Of a stretch of DNA of 64,000 nucleotides, positions 26,062 through 35,552 are shown piece by piece. The position numbers were made by a program, and so were the translations under genes. The stretch covers positions 1 through 64,000 of the forward strand of contig CANOMQ010000006.1 in NCBI GenBank assembly GCA_947567595.1, in the 5' to 3' direction. The notes beneath the pieces are model-generated. The model was not told the DNA's origin. It ran no database searches and worked only from the letters and a program-made list of their open reading frames with translations. The stretch comes from an uncultured Lachnospiraceae bacterium. GTDB lineage: Bacteria > Bacillota > Clostridia > Lachnospirales > Lachnospiraceae. Numbering within the stretch: position 1 is the first letter of the stretch; each line of letters starts with the position of its first letter.

Positions 26062-26883
26062 ATGAAAGAAGGCTTTTACACGTACAAAAACAACATATAC
26101 TACGGCTCATACGACGAAACGCAGGTCTCAGGGCAATGGAAAGCTTCAACCTGCAAACCCGAATATATCCAAACTGACCACCCAATCAAGGAAGATGACT
26201 GGGCAGCCCAGCTATGGGATAACCACAGGCTGCTTGAGCCGGAGTACACAGACTTGCAGGCAATGCTTCTGAAAATGGCATCATTCCAAAACATCACCAC
26301 AGAACAGACCATCGACTTTTCCATGACAGAAGAACGACTGAAAACCACCATACCCAAGGAGCTAAAGCAAATTTATAATGCAATCCACAATCAGGAGGAA
26401 TACTTCACAAGCACAGAACACTTCCTCCCACTAGACGAACTCTACATAACCGAAGGAATCCTCGTCTTTTTCAAGAAAAAACGAAACCCGATTGCCGGAT
26501 ATGACATAGAAAGCGGCTGCCTTGCCGGATATGACAAAAAAGAATGGTTCATAGAGCCGGGAGATGTGTGCTGCTACCAGTTTTGCGTAGGCAGAATGAT
26601 TACAATTGCACTGGAAAACAAGCCTGTTACAAAAAAAGGAAGATGCAAAGGCAAGCTCGTGACAACGCTCAATATCGAAAAAGAATTAGAAGCTTTCTGC
26701 AATGAAAAATACCACCTGTTGACGGAGCTTAATACATACGGAATTGCCGTAATGTATACAGACGAAAACCTGATTGCATGGATAAGAAGCAATGGATTTT
26801 ATGCAGATATTCATGCAGGAGCCGACGGCGAAGCACATTTGTATGCTCTTGGGGAACATTTGGGACAGATTACATGGAAATAG
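26062..26883 (+). CDS. SMI1/KNR4 (SUKH)-like protein
   Basis: The 273-aa protein has a central block, LKTTIPKELKQIYNAIHNQE then LDELYITEGILVFFKKKRNP and GDVCCYQFCVGRM, that fits the SUKH superfamily. Members act as immunity proteins against toxins in polymorphic toxin systems or as regulators. No matching toxin gene is next to it; the upstream neighbour is a nuclease-like remnant. The N-terminal 60 and C-terminal 80 residues are not recognised. GGAGG lies 6 nt before the ATG. It could be an orphan immunity gene. Confidence 0.6.
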   Translation: MKEGFYTYKNNIYYGSYDETQVSGQWKASTCKPEYIQTDHPIKEDDWAAQLWDNHRLLEPEYTDLQAMLLKMASFQNITTEQTIDFSMTEERLKTTIPKELKQIYNAIHNQEEYFTSTEHFLPLDELYITEGILVFFKKKRNPIAGYDIESGCLAGYDKKEWFIEPGDVCCYQFCVGRMITIALENKPVTKKGRCKGKLVTTLNIEKELEAFCNEKYHLLTELNTYGIAVMYTDENLIAWIRSNGFYADIHAGADGEAHLYALGEHLGQITWK

Positions 26884-27073
26884 AGCGCGGCAGCAGTTTA
26901 CAAAAAATGCACACACTGACAATTTTGTGCAATAACGTTATGACTAAAAGATTGACAGTAATTTAACAAAAAACATTGCTTAAATTCCCCAAAATCGCTA
27001 TAATAAAAGAAAATCCACATCTTTTAATGGACGCAATACCGTTTTGAAAAAATGACAAAGAGAGGTGCTCCGA

Positions 27074-29140
27074 GTGAAAAGAAAAAGTATTTTTAAACAA
27101 ATGTTGGTTTCTATGTTGACAATCATGTGCGTGCTTGCAGTCGCGTTGGTAGGCGTGATTTTGGTCATTTTTACATCATCTTACGAAAAAGATGTCTATT
27201 CCAAAAACGAGGATATATCGAAGCTGCTGTCCGGCGAAATTGCGACGTTCATGGACGGGGCATACAATATCAATGAAACGCTTGCGAAAAATCCAAGCAT
27301 TTTGACAATGGAAACGCAGACGCAGACCTCAATCTTGGCAGACTGCGTTACGGATAACTCCTATTTGGAGCTGCTTTACATACAGGGCATGGACGGTATG
27401 CAGACAGGACGTTCGTCGGGAGAGCTTGCCGACCGCTCGACAAGGTGGTGGTTCACGCAGATAATGGCGGATAAAAAGCCGTTTGTCTCCCAGTCCTACT
27501 ATTCCGTTGCGACCGGAATGCCCTGCGCCTCCATCTTTTTCCCGATGTACAGAAATGATGAGATGGTCGGCGTCTATGCGGCAGACCTAAAGCTGGATTT
27601 TCTTCAGACCTTAATTAATGAAAACTCGCACGAGGAGGACGGCAGGATTTCGTTTGTCATTGACGGCGCCGGTGTCGTGGTGGCGCACCCTGATGCAGAG
27701 CAGATAGAGGAGCAGTATAACTATAAGGACCTGATAAAAACCGTATCCGCAAAGGACGCCGCAGGAAATCAACTGACCGATGAAAGCGGCAATATCATTA
27801 CGGAACAGCAGCCGATAGAAGTTTCGAACGATTTTAAACAAATGATTATGCAAGTAATGGCAGGAAACAGCGGCAGCGGCAAGGTAATGTATGACGGCGC
27901 GCAGTATTACGTCAGCTACACGGACATTCCGCTCAAGGGGGAGTCCGCCGCATGGTCACTCATCACGCTGCACAAAAAGAGCGCTGCAATGTCGATGGTA
28001 AACAGGCTGCTTGTCATTGCGGCAATCATTTCAATTGTTGTCATTGCGGCAGCAGTCGGGATTATTATTTACCTTGCCCGAAAACTGACCATGCCAGTCA
28101 TTTCCATTACTGGCTTTATGACGGAAGCGTCCACGGGCGATTTCTCAATAACGGCGGACGAGGATAGCGACAATGAGGTCGGGCTGCTCGCAAAAAGCTT
28201 CAATATCATGGCAGTTAAAATTTCCGGCGCGCTTGGACGCATTTTGGATTCTACAAAAAATCTGCTGGTATGCTCGGGTGATTTGCAGAAGACACAGCAG
28301 AACCTTGAAACAATCAGCAACTCCATGAGGGAAATCTCGGAGGGTACCGTTTCGCAGACTGCCGATGTCAATAAGGTGGTAGGGCGCATGGCGGAAATGG
28401 AGGATAAATTCAGGGAGCTTAAGGGAAAGAGTGAAACGCTGCTTGATAAGGCAACACATACGATTGACTCAAGCAAGGAAGGCGTTGTAAGCGTTCGGGA
28501 ACTGGAGCAGCAGAATGATTTTGTGGAGAAAAATGTCAATATTTCCTATGAAAAAATCAAGGATTTGGAAACACATTCCGCAAGGATTTCCGACATTGTA
28601 AACACGATAAATGACATTGCGTCGGAAACGGAATTGTTGTCATTGAATGCTAGCATTGAGGCGGCAAGAGCGGGTGAATTTGGTAAGGGCTTTGCGGTCG
28701 TGGCGGAGTCCATCGGAAAGCTGGCGGCAGATTCGACGGTGGCGACGGAGGACATCGAAAAGATTATCGTGGAATTGTGCAAAAATATCAACGAAATTGT
28801 AGACAATATCGAAGATGTCAAGAAGGCAGTGACGACACAAATGCAGGCGACCCAAAAAGTGGAGAATATTTTCAGTGACTTTAAGGAGCTTGCCGATGAC
28901 ACAAGCGCGTCGGTAAACGATATTGACGGGCTGATTGACGAAATGTACAAAATTGACCGTTCGATTGTCCACGCGGCACAGCGCATTCGTGATATTTGTG
29001 AAAAAGCGGAAGGCTTGTCGTTAGACGTGACGGATTCGCTCGCAGAGGAGCTGGCAAGCATACAGAGCGGCGTCCAAAGCCTTACCACGGTTTCCGGCGA
29101 GATGGAGCAGGAAATGGCGAAGTTTAAGCTGAGAAATTAA
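27074..29140 (+). CDS. Methyl-accepting chemotaxis protein (dCache type)
   Basis: The protein of about 688 aa has a TM segment at residues 12-35, a large extracellular sensor (about 40-310, dCache-like, with [20 protein letters not shown] then [13 protein letters not shown]-type segments), a second TM (about 315-340), HAMP, and a signalling domain with the conserved hairpin [23 protein letters not shown] at 27074 is preferred because the in-frame GTG at 27065 is part of the AGAGAGG ribosome binding site. It couples ligand binding outside the cell to CheA and so to flagellar rotation. The ligand is unknown, though dCache domains often bind amino acids. Confidence 0.92.
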   Translation: MKRKSIFKQMLVSMLTIMCVLAVALVGVILVIFTSSYEKDVYSKNEDISKLLSGEIATFMDGAYNINETLAKNPSILTMETQTQTSILADCVTDNSYLELLYIQGMDGMQTGRSSGELADRSTRWWFTQIMADKKPFVSQSYYSVATGMPCASIFFPMYRNDEMVGVYAADLKLDFLQTLINENSHEEDGRISFVIDGAGVVVAHPDAEQIEEQYNYKDLIKTVSAKDAAGNQLTDESGNIITEQQPIEVSNDFKQMIMQVMAGNSGSGKVMYDGAQYYVSYTDIPLKGESAAWSLITLHKKSAAMSMVNRLLVIAAIISIVVIAAAVGIIIYLARKLTMPVISITGFMTEASTGDFSITADEDSDNEVGLLAKSFNIMAVKISGALGRILDSTKNLLVCSGDLQKTQQNLETISNSMREISEGTVSQTADVNKVVGRMAEMEDKFRELKGKSETLLDKATHTIDSSKEGVVSVRELEQQNDFVEKNVNISYEKIKDLETHSARISDIVNTINDIASETELLSLNASIEAARAGEFGKGFAVVAESIGKLAADSTVATEDIEKIIVELCKNINEIVDNIEDVKKAVTTQMQATQKVENIFSDFKELADDTSASVNDIDGLIDEMYKIDRSIVHAAQRIRDICEKAEGLSLDVTDSLAEELASIQSGVQSLTTVSGEMEQEMAKFKLRN

Positions 29141-29255
29141 TGGCGTTGGAACGTGCGGCGTATGCTTTTGAAAAGTCAGCTTTTGAAAAGTTATCTTTTG
29201 TTGGTTTTAAGCGGCTATTTGGCTCGTTGCTTACAGGAATAAAAGGAGACATAAG

Positions 29256-29513
29256 GTGTCAGAATTAATGTCAATGACAAATATCGGAAAAGAAATGGCA
29301 AGAAAACTGACAAGCGTTGGAATTGACTCGCCTGAAAAACTGGCGCAGTTAGGGAGTAAGCAGGCGTTTCTGAAATTAAAGGAAGCCTATCCCCAGGTCT
29401 GCTTAGTGCATTTATATACACTGGAGGGCGCGATTTGCAATACGGAATTTAACTGTCTGTCAGAGGAAAAGAAGGCGGAATTAAAAGAATTTAGTGATTT
29501 TTTAAGGAAGTAG
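29256..29513 (+). CDS. TfoX C-terminal domain protein
   Basis: The 85-aa protein consists only of the TfoX/Sxy C-terminal domain: MTNIGKEMARKLTSVGIDSP, EKLAQLGSKQAFLKL and CLVHLYTLEGAICN. This domain is a helix-hairpin-helix-like fold found in competence regulator TfoX and as a stand-alone protein in Firmicutes, with no defined role. The start is GTG at 29256 with AAAGGAG 8 nt upstream. A perfect 10-bp hairpin (29530-29556) follows. Confidence 0.85.
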   Translation: MSELMSMTNIGKEMARKLTSVGIDSPEKLAQLGSKQAFLKLKEAYPQVCLVHLYTLEGAICNTEFNCLSEEKKAELKEFSDFLRK

Positions 29514-29529
29514 GACAATGTAGGGAAAA

Positions 29530-29556
29530 TAGGTTGAAAAATCATAAATTTTTCAA
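29530..29556 (+). terminator. Hairpin after the TfoX-like gene
   Basis: GTTGAAAAAT pairs with ATTTTTCAAC around a short loop. It lies about 15 nt after the stop codon. The T-run is inside the stem, so termination strength is uncertain. Confidence 0.45.
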
Positions 29557-29635
29557 CTGGCAAATTTGTGCTGACGCCCAAATTCGCAAGTTGTTGGCAT
29601 CAAGGAAGATTAGTGTGAATTTGTGAGGAACGAGT

Positions 29636-30235
29636 ATGAACGACAGTTCGATATATAATAGAAGAAGTATCCGAAAATTTCAGGACAAGCCTGTTGCGCG
29701 GGAGGTCATTGAGGAAATTATCCGCGCAGGAAGCGCCGCACCCTCTGCGAAAAACAGGCAGCCGTGGAAGTGCGTTGTCTTGGGAAACCAAAGCAAGGCG
29801 GAACTTCTTGACGCGATGGAACAGGGCATTGACAGGGAAGAAAACGCGTGCGCAAGACTGCCAAAATCGAGGAGCGGTCTGCCGGACGCCAAAAACACTT
29901 TGCGCATTATGCGGGAGGCGCCTGTTTTGATTGTAGTCATCAATACAAACGGCAAAAGCCCGTTTACTGCGCTTGACACGGACGAACGGTTTACGGAGAT
30001 TTGCGATACGCTTTCAATCGGCGCGTTTATAGAAAATATGCTCTTACAGGCGCAGGAGCTTGGGCTTGGAACGCTTTGGATTGCAAACACATGTTTTGCA
30101 TATGAAGAACTGACCGCTTATCTTGCTATACAAGGTCAGTTGATTGGCGCGGTCGCACTGGGATATGCGGACGAATGCCCGGACAGGCGCCCACGGAAGA
30201 AATTAGGGGATATCGTTGAATTTCGATTGTCGTGA
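29636..30235 (+). CDS. Nitroreductase-family flavoprotein
   Basis: The 199-aa protein has the nitroreductase FMN-binding start IYNRRSIRKFQDKPV (FMN phosphate contact R-R-S-R), SAAPSAKNRQPWKCVVL, and a C-terminal ALGYADECP. Such enzymes reduce nitro groups, quinones or flavins with NAD(P)H, often as dimers; the natural substrate is unknown. GAGGAACGAGT precedes the ATG. It is flanked by short unrelated genes on the same strand and appears to be singly transcribed. Confidence 0.88.
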   Translation: MNDSSIYNRRSIRKFQDKPVAREVIEEIIRAGSAAPSAKNRQPWKCVVLGNQSKAELLDAMEQGIDREENACARLPKSRSGLPDAKNTLRIMREAPVLIVVINTNGKSPFTALDTDERFTEICDTLSIGAFIENMLLQAQELGLGTLWIANTCFAYEELTAYLAIQGQLIGAVALGYADECPDRRPRKKLGDIVEFRLS

Positions 30236-30343
30236 TAAAAGTACCAAAGGCGCAGATATGCCATTGTAATTTGGTCAGTTGTATGGTATTCATCTAAGGA
30301 TACTGATAGCAATAAATTCGGGAATTTGGAGGAACCTAAAAAT

Positions 30344-30889
30344 ATGATATTTGCACAGGAACAATATACATTAGATGGAAAAAAGATTGCCTTGCGCAGT
30401 GCAAGGTTAGAAGAAGCGCAAATGCTTCTTGATTATCTCAAAACCGTTACAGGGGAAACAAGGTTTTTGATGTCTGAGCCTGACGAAATACATCTTACTT
30501 TAAAAGACGAGGAGCAATTCATTAACGACCATAATCAATCGGAACACCAACTTTTGCTTTTGGCGTTTGTGGAAGGGGAATATGCAGGAACTTGTTCTTT
30601 TGAAGGAAAAGCAGGGAGCAGACGGACGAGACACCGTGCGGGGATAGGGATTGCTTTGTATCAGAAGTTTACAGGGTTTGGATTGGGAAGGCTTATGTTA
30701 AAAAGACTGTTGGCAGAAGCAAAAAATCATGGCTTTGAACAGGCTGAATTAAGTGTGGCAGATAATAATGAAAGAGCCCGCCATTTGTATGAAAGCTTGG
30801 GATTTAAGGTGTGCGGCACGTTTCCGAATGCGAATAAATATGATGACGGAACCTATGCGGACGATATTTTTATGGTGTTGAAGCTTTAA
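30344..30889 (+). CDS. GNAT-family N-acetyltransferase
   Basis: The 181-aa protein has the GNAT fold: ALRSARLEEAQMLLDYLKTV at the N-terminus, the acetyl-CoA loop region RHRAGIGIALYQKFTGFGLG (R/Q-x-x-G-x-G/A variant), and ELSVADNNERARHLYESLGF near the C-terminus. The substrate could be an amine on a metabolite or protein. GGAGG at 30328-30332 supports the ATG at 30344, whereas an upstream TTG at 30326 overlaps that site and is rejected. Confidence 0.88.
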   Translation: MIFAQEQYTLDGKKIALRSARLEEAQMLLDYLKTVTGETRFLMSEPDEIHLTLKDEEQFINDHNQSEHQLLLLAFVEGEYAGTCSFEGKAGSRRTRHRAGIGIALYQKFTGFGLGRLMLKRLLAEAKNHGFEQAELSVADNNERARHLYESLGFKVCGTFPNANKYDDGTYADDIFMVLKL

Positions 30890-30966
30890 TCCCTATTACA
30901 GAAGCCGCTTTGCGAACCCAAGCGCGCCTTATTCAATAATATATCAATTAATATGGAGTGACTTTG

Positions 30967-31227
30967 ATGGAAGAACGGCATAAGTGCAAATGCTGCGGCT
31001 ATTATACATTAGTGGGAACAGAGGAAGACATTGCTTGGGACATCTGTCCGGTTTGTTTTTGGGAAAATGATGTATTTGAAGAGAACCCAAAAGCATATAG
31101 CGGGGCAAATCACGAAACCTTGGAGCAAGGGCGTGAAAATTACAGAAAATATACGGCATGTGATTTGCGGAGTGTAAAATCCGTGCGTTTACCGCTCCCG
31201 CAGGAGCTGCCTGAAAATAATGAATGA
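30967..31227 (+). CDS. CPCC-family cysteine-rich protein
   Basis: The 86-aa protein has the CPCC-domain pattern CKCCGYYTL...WDICPVCFWENDVFE, that is two CxxC/CC pairs expected to bind zinc, followed by YSGANHETLEQGRENYRKY. The family is widespread in Firmicutes as small stand-alone proteins without a known role. The ATG at 30967 has GGAG 8 nt upstream. Confidence 0.82.
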   Translation: MEERHKCKCCGYYTLVGTEEDIAWDICPVCFWENDVFEENPKAYSGANHETLEQGRENYRKYTACDLRSVKSVRLPLPQELPENNE

Positions 31228-31258
31228 AAATATTAGTTCGGCAACCCCCCCTGTTCCC

Positions 31259-31918
31259 CTATTTCGTCTTAACCACATTAAGCGGCATCATAAGATGGCT
31301 AATCAATATGTGGTAAGCCGCGTCACCGTCTCCGGCTTTTAAGCGGTCAAAATATCTTTTGTGTTCCTCCAATGTATCTGCCATACGTCCTTCAACTTCC
31401 AGTGCAGACTGCGTAGTGAGTTTTATCAAGTACATCAGCCTCTGGTAAATATGATTAACCTCTTCGTTGTTGATATATTTTACAAGAAGAAGATGAAACT
31501 GATGGTCATAATTTATAAAATCCTCGTAATTGCCGTCGCTGCAATTATTTTGTGCCGACTTCACCTGTAAATCCAGTGTGTTTTCAAGCTCCCGCAGAAT
31601 TTTCTGGGCTTTCGGAGTGTTGACACTAGAAGCAAGGCAGTGCGTACAAAAGCCCTCGATAGCACATCTGATCTGAATGGTCTCTTTCATATCTTTTTGA
31701 TTTAGCTGACGAATCCGAAATCCCCTGCTCGGGATAATATCAATATAACCGTCCTGACTGAGACATTGAAGCGCTTCCCTCATGGGAGTCCTCGATATTC
31801 CAAGCTCTTTGGAGAGCTTTGTCTCCGAATATAATACATCTAGCATGTTCGTGAGAATAAGCCTCTTAATATAATTATACGCTTCCTGTTGAAGCGAAGA
31901 CATCACCTTCTTTCGCAT
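31259..31918 (-). CDS. GntR-family (FCD) regulator
   Basis: The 219-aa protein has an N-terminal winged helix of the GntR family (SETKLSKELGISRTPMREAL) and an all-helical FCD domain (about 85-215) with histidines typical of its metal/ligand site (YDHQFH and HLM near the end). FCD-type GntR proteins usually sense sugar acids or organic acids and control neighbouring catabolic or transport genes. It is divergent from the TRAP transporter gene, 120 bp away, and probably regulates it. The ligand is unknown. Confidence 0.88.
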   Translation of the reverse strand: MRKKVMSSLQQEAYNYIKRLILTNMLDVLYSETKLSKELGISRTPMREALQCLSQDGYIDIIPSRGFRIRQLNQKDMKETIQIRCAIEGFCTHCLASSVNTPKAQKILRELENTLDLQVKSAQNNCSDGNYEDFINYDHQFHLLLVKYINNEEVNHIYQRLMYLIKLTTQSALEVEGRMADTLEEHKRYFDRLKAGDGDAAYHILISHLMMPLNVVKTK

Positions 31919-32038
31919 ATCCTGATGTCAGCCTGTTCCGGGAGAAATGCCAGCCGCTCCTTGACAGCATTTCAAGCCAGTCGGACGTTACTAAGAATAT
32001 ATATGATAAAGTTGAGGCTTTAAGAGAGGAGAATTGAT

Positions 32039-33472
32039 ATGACGAAAGCCAAGAAAATAATAGATAAAATAACATCCTATTCGAGTGTTGTAATATTTAT
32101 AGCAATGGTTCTTATGGTAACATATCAGGTTATATCAAGATACTTTTTTAAGAGCCCAAGCAGCGTAACAAAAGTTCTTACAAGATATTGCTTTGTATGG
32201 CTGATTATTATATCGGCGACCTATATGTTTGGACAAAGAGAGCATATTTATATCTCTGTGATTAAGGATAAAATGCCGGCAACTGTTAAAATGGCAGTTA
32301 GTATCATAATTGAGTGCGTGACAATTTGTTTTGCCGGCTTAAATTCATTTTCCCTGATAGCCATTCCATTCTTTATCCTTGCGGGAAATATCATGAACAA
32401 TGGCGGTATTGCGACAAGACTTGTGAATTGTGCCAAGGTTATTGCCGGAAGAATGCCGGGCGCCCTTGCGCAGTCCAATGTAGTGGCAAACATGCTATTC
32501 GGCGCTATCAGCGGTTCAGGCGCTGCCGCAGCGGCAGCTATGGGTAGTACAATCGGACCATTAGAGGAAAAAGAGGGCTATGACAAAAACTACAGCGTTG
32601 CCGTAAATGTAGCCTCTGCTCCAGTCGGAATGCTTATTCCGCCAAGCAACACGATGATTGTATATTCCAGTATCGCAGGCAGTGTATCAATTGCAGGTCT
32701 TTTCATGGCAGGCTATATTCCGGGGCTTCTTTGGGGCGGCGCTGTCATGCTTCTTGCAGGAATTATGGCAAAAAGACGCGGTTATCAGGCAGAAGAACGG
32801 GTTACCTTAAAAGTCGCTTTAAAGACATTTTGGCAGGCAATTCCAAGCCTTTTGCTGATTATCATTGTAATCGGAGGAATTCTTGGGGGCGTATTTACAG
32901 CCACGGAGGGTTCGGCAGTCGCAGTAGTATATGCGGTCATTTTGTCCCTTATCTATAAATCATTTAAGATAACGGACATTCCCAAAATTGTCCTTGAATC
33001 TGTAAAGACAACGGGTATCATTACATTTATGATTGGTCTTTCGTCAATCATGTCGTGGGCGATGGCATTCACGGAAATTCCTGATATGGTTGCAGCAGCA
33101 ATTCTTGGACTTACGACGAACAAATATTTAATCCTTCTTCTGATTAATATTTTATTGCTTGTAGTTGGTACATTCATGGACGTAACACCGGCAATCCTTA
33201 TATTTACACCGATTTTACTTCCGATTTGCACAGCGTTTGGCATGAGCCCGATACATTTTGGTATTCTTCTGTGCTTCAACCTGTCAATCGGTACGATTAC
33301 ACCTCCTGTCGGAACAATTCTTTTTACGGGATGCCGGGTCGGCGGTGTGACGATTGAGAGTGTTATCAAATATATGCTGCCATACTTTGCTGTTATTTTC
33401 ATCGCGCTATTACTGGTTACATATTTCCCCGCAGTATCCTTGTTTTTGCCGAAGCTATTGGGGTTACTGTAA
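32039..33472 (+). CDS. TRAP transporter: DctQ start joined in frame to DctM
   Basis: The 477-aa protein begins as a TRAP small permease subunit (DctQ: TYQVISRYFFKSPSSVTKVL, RYCFVWLIIISATYMFGQRE) and switches near residue 98-100 to the large subunit DctM (LNSFSLIAIPFFILAGNIMN, GAISGSGAAAAAAMGSTIGP, SAPVGMLIPPSN). DctQ is normally about 160 aa and DctM about 425 aa, so roughly 60 residues of the DctQ C-terminus and 50 of the DctM N-terminus are absent. Natural QM fusions keep both parts whole, so an in-frame deletion is likelier. No periplasmic binding protein gene (DctP) is adjacent. Transport activity is doubtful. GAGAGGAGA precedes the ATG. Confidence 0.8.
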   Translation: MTKAKKIIDKITSYSSVVIFIAMVLMVTYQVISRYFFKSPSSVTKVLTRYCFVWLIIISATYMFGQREHIYISVIKDKMPATVKMAVSIIIECVTICFAGLNSFSLIAIPFFILAGNIMNNGGIATRLVNCAKVIAGRMPGALAQSNVVANMLFGAISGSGAAAAAAMGSTIGPLEEKEGYDKNYSVAVNVASAPVGMLIPPSNTMIVYSSIAGSVSIAGLFMAGYIPGLLWGGAVMLLAGIMAKRRGYQAEERVTLKVALKTFWQAIPSLLLIIIVIGGILGGVFTATEGSAVAVVYAVILSLIYKSFKITDIPKIVLESVKTTGIITFMIGLSSIMSWAMAFTEIPDMVAAAILGLTTNKYLILLLINILLLVVGTFMDVTPAILIFTPILLPICTAFGMSPIHFGILLCFNLSIGTITPPVGTILFTGCRVGGVTIESVIKYMLPYFAVIFIALLLVTYFPAVSLFLPKLLGLL

Positions 33473-33540
33473 ATCGAGTAGGGGCACAGGAACCGGTTGG
33501 CTTTGCTGACATCATTTCTTCGGGTTCTCGTGTGCATTAA

Positions 33541-33571
33541 AATGCGGGCTGCTTTTGCAGTCCGTATTTTG
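33541..33571 (+). terminator. Hairpin after the TRAP gene
   Basis: GCGGGCTGC pairs with GCAGTCCGT (with G-U pairs) around a short T loop and is followed by ATTTTGCG. It lies about 70 nt after the stop codon. Confidence 0.45.
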
Positions 33572-33699
33572 CGTGTGTGCAAAGTATCTTGAATTTCCCG
33601 TGGCGCAGGACTATAATGATATTATGTTACTGGAACAGAATAAACAGTAACAAAATTAAAGCATATTGAAAACGAATTGGGAAAGGAATGAATACATTT

Positions 33700-34122
33700 A
33701 TGAAAATTGCAGTTACTTATGAAAATGGAATGATTTTTCAGCACTTTGGACATACGGAGCAGTTTAAGGTTTACGAAACTGCGGACGGGAAGATTACAAA
33801 CATGGAGGTTGTAAGCACACAAGGCAGTGGGCATGGCGCTTTGGCAGGTCTGCTGTCATCGTTAAAATGCGACGCGCTGATTTGCGGCGGAATTGGTGCA
33901 GGTGCGCAGATGGCACTGTCAGAGGCAGGCATTACGCTGTATGGCGGCGTGTCGGGAAGTGCGGACGAGGCAGTCAACGCGTTGCTTGCAGGAACGCTCA
34001 CGTTCAATCCTGATGTGCACTGCGACCACCATGACCATCACGAAGGAGAACACCAGTTCGGTGAAGGGCACTCGTGCGGAGCGGATAAGCACGGCTGCGC
34101 AGGAAATGGGGCGCATAGTTAA
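33700..34122 (+). CDS. NifX/NifB-type FeMo-cofactor-binding domain protein
   Basis: The 140-aa protein has the dinitrogenase iron-molybdenum cofactor domain: MKIAVTYENGMIFQHFGHTE at the N-terminus and the Gly-rich LICGGIGAGAQMALSEAGI. The C-terminal tail is rich in His, Asp and Cys (CDHHDHHEGEHQ, GHSCGADKHGCAGN) and should bind metal. Stand-alone members are common in anaerobes without nitrogenase, where they may carry iron-sulfur or metal cofactors. An in-frame ATG at 33688 is also possible, but it sits too close to AAAGGA and the family starts MKIAV. Confidence 0.82.
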   Translation: MKIAVTYENGMIFQHFGHTEQFKVYETADGKITNMEVVSTQGSGHGALAGLLSSLKCDALICGGIGAGAQMALSEAGITLYGGVSGSADEAVNALLAGTLTFNPDVHCDHHDHHEGEHQFGEGHSCGADKHGCAGNGAHS

Positions 34123-34254
34123 ATCTTGCAAAAACAAAAACTGTTCCACATCTGCAATGCCGCGGGTGGGGAGCAGTTTTGTTGCTTTATATTCCTTTTT
34201 CGTTTACTTTAACAGCAGGCAAAACTGAAAATTTTGCAGAAATGGAGAGTTGGC

Positions 34255-34617
34255 ATGAAACTGAAAAATGTTCTGATTGTCGTAAATGACATGCAGCGCG
34301 CGATTGCGTTTTACAGGGAGCTTTTCGGGCTGGAGGTTCTTTTGGACAATGACGGAAATGTCATTATGACAGAAGGGCTTGTCTTGCAGGACGCAAAAAT
34401 ATGGAAATCGTTTCTAAATCAAGATATTATTCCCCGAAATAATACGTGTGAATTGTATTTTGAAGAAAGCGATATTGAGGGATTTGTGAAGAAACTGGAA
34501 AGCTATGGCGAGCCGATAGAATATGTAAACAAATTGATGACGCATAGTTGGGGGCAGAAGGTTGTGCGTTTTTATGACCCTGACGGGAATTTAATCGAGG
34601 TCGGGACTCCAATATAG
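34255..34617 (+). CDS. VOC/glyoxalase-family protein
   Basis: The 120-aa protein has one vicinal-oxygen-chelate domain: LKNVLIVVNDMQRAIAFYRE and WGQKVVRFYDPDGNLIEVGT. Metal-ligand positions in this family are usually His/Glu; a Glu is present in the final strand (NLIEV). Members include glyoxalase I, dioxygenases and antibiotic-binding proteins, and no specific role can be assigned. The ATG at 34255 has GGAGAG 6 nt upstream. Confidence 0.85.
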   Translation: MKLKNVLIVVNDMQRAIAFYRELFGLEVLLDNDGNVIMTEGLVLQDAKIWKSFLNQDIIPRNNTCELYFEESDIEGFVKKLESYGEPIEYVNKLMTHSWGQKVVRFYDPDGNLIEVGTPI

Positions 34618-34686
34618 GAGTAGTTTATTACATTCCCATTAAAACGGAGCTGTAGACAAAAAGCAAGAATTGTGAGATGGAACGCT

Positions 34687-35217
34687 ATGAAAAGAAGTCG
34701 ATTATCATATGATGAGTGGACATGTATTGTTTCTAAAAATATTTTTGGGAAGACGGTAAACTCAGAATTACTAAATGGATATATTGGGCTTATGGAAATC
34801 AAAGAGGTAAACAAAGCGCAGGTTTGGAAATTCAATGGTGAAGACATTGTAGTTTGTGACAAAGGAAGAAAATGGCTGTCGATTCTGCCCTATGATGACT
34901 GGTATTGTATAACAGCTATGATGGATGAAGATGAAAAAATTCTGTTATGGTACATTGATATGATAGCGGCACAAGGAATTGATGCAGATGGGATGCCATA
35001 TTTTGATGACTTATATTTGGATTTAGTAGTCTATCCGAATGGAAAAATTATAATTGATGATATGGATGAACTAAAGGGTGCATTAACAAAAGGGGATATT
35101 ACGCAGGAGCAATTTAATCTTGCTCTCAAAACAAGTCATGAGCTACAGCGGGGAATATTAAGGAATATTGCTTCGTTTGCAGAATATACAAGAAAGTGTT
35201 ATGAAATGATTAAATGA
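34687..35217 (+). CDS. DUF402-domain protein
   Basis: The 176-aa protein fits DUF402 (FomD-like): SYDEWTCIVSKNIFGKTVN, KWLSILPYDDWYCITAMMDE, LLWYIDMIAAQGIDADGMPY and FDDLYLDLVVYPNGKI. Aspartates of the last block are metal ligands in characterised nucleoside-diphosphate-hydrolysing relatives. Its cellular substrate is not known. ATG 34687 is chosen over GTG 34672 because the family begins at MKRSR. It is followed by a remnant gene. Confidence 0.78.
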   Translation: MKRSRLSYDEWTCIVSKNIFGKTVNSELLNGYIGLMEIKEVNKAQVWKFNGEDIVVCDKGRKWLSILPYDDWYCITAMMDEDEKILLWYIDMIAAQGIDADGMPYFDDLYLDLVVYPNGKIIIDDMDELKGALTKGDITQEQFNLALKTSHELQRGILRNIASFAEYTRKCYEMIK

Positions 35218-35261
35218 GATAAATGGCGATTATTGAAATAAGTAAAAGTGTATACACATGA

Positions 35262-35519
35262 GGAAAGCTAAATGAACGAAAAATTGCCTGTCGTGGCTGT
35301 ACGCCAGATAACCAATGTACCTATCATTTGGTGGAATGCACAAAAGAACACCATATAGAAAAATGTAGTCAGTGCGGTGAATTTCCCTGCTCAAAAATTT
35401 CAGATATGCTCAAACGCTCCAAACAATATCAAAAGAAATGCAGGGAGGTCTGTTCCCAAAAAGAGTATGTTATTTTAGAAAAAGCATTCTTTGAGAAAAA
35501 AAGCAATTTAATGAAATAA
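35262..35519 (+). pseudogene. DUF3795-like Cys-rich protein, 5' end missing
   Basis: The frame is open from 35262 to TAA at 35519 and reads ERKIACRGCTPDNQCTYHLV, ECTKEHHIEKCSQCGEFPCS and a helical tail ending KKSNLMK. The cysteine pattern fits the second half of DUF3795 proteins. There is no start codon in this frame and the first cysteine pair of the family is absent. A second, more decayed copy of the tail lies at 36482-36569. Confidence 0.6.
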
Positions 35520-35552
35520 AAAAATATTGTATGAAAAAGGTGGGGGATTTTT

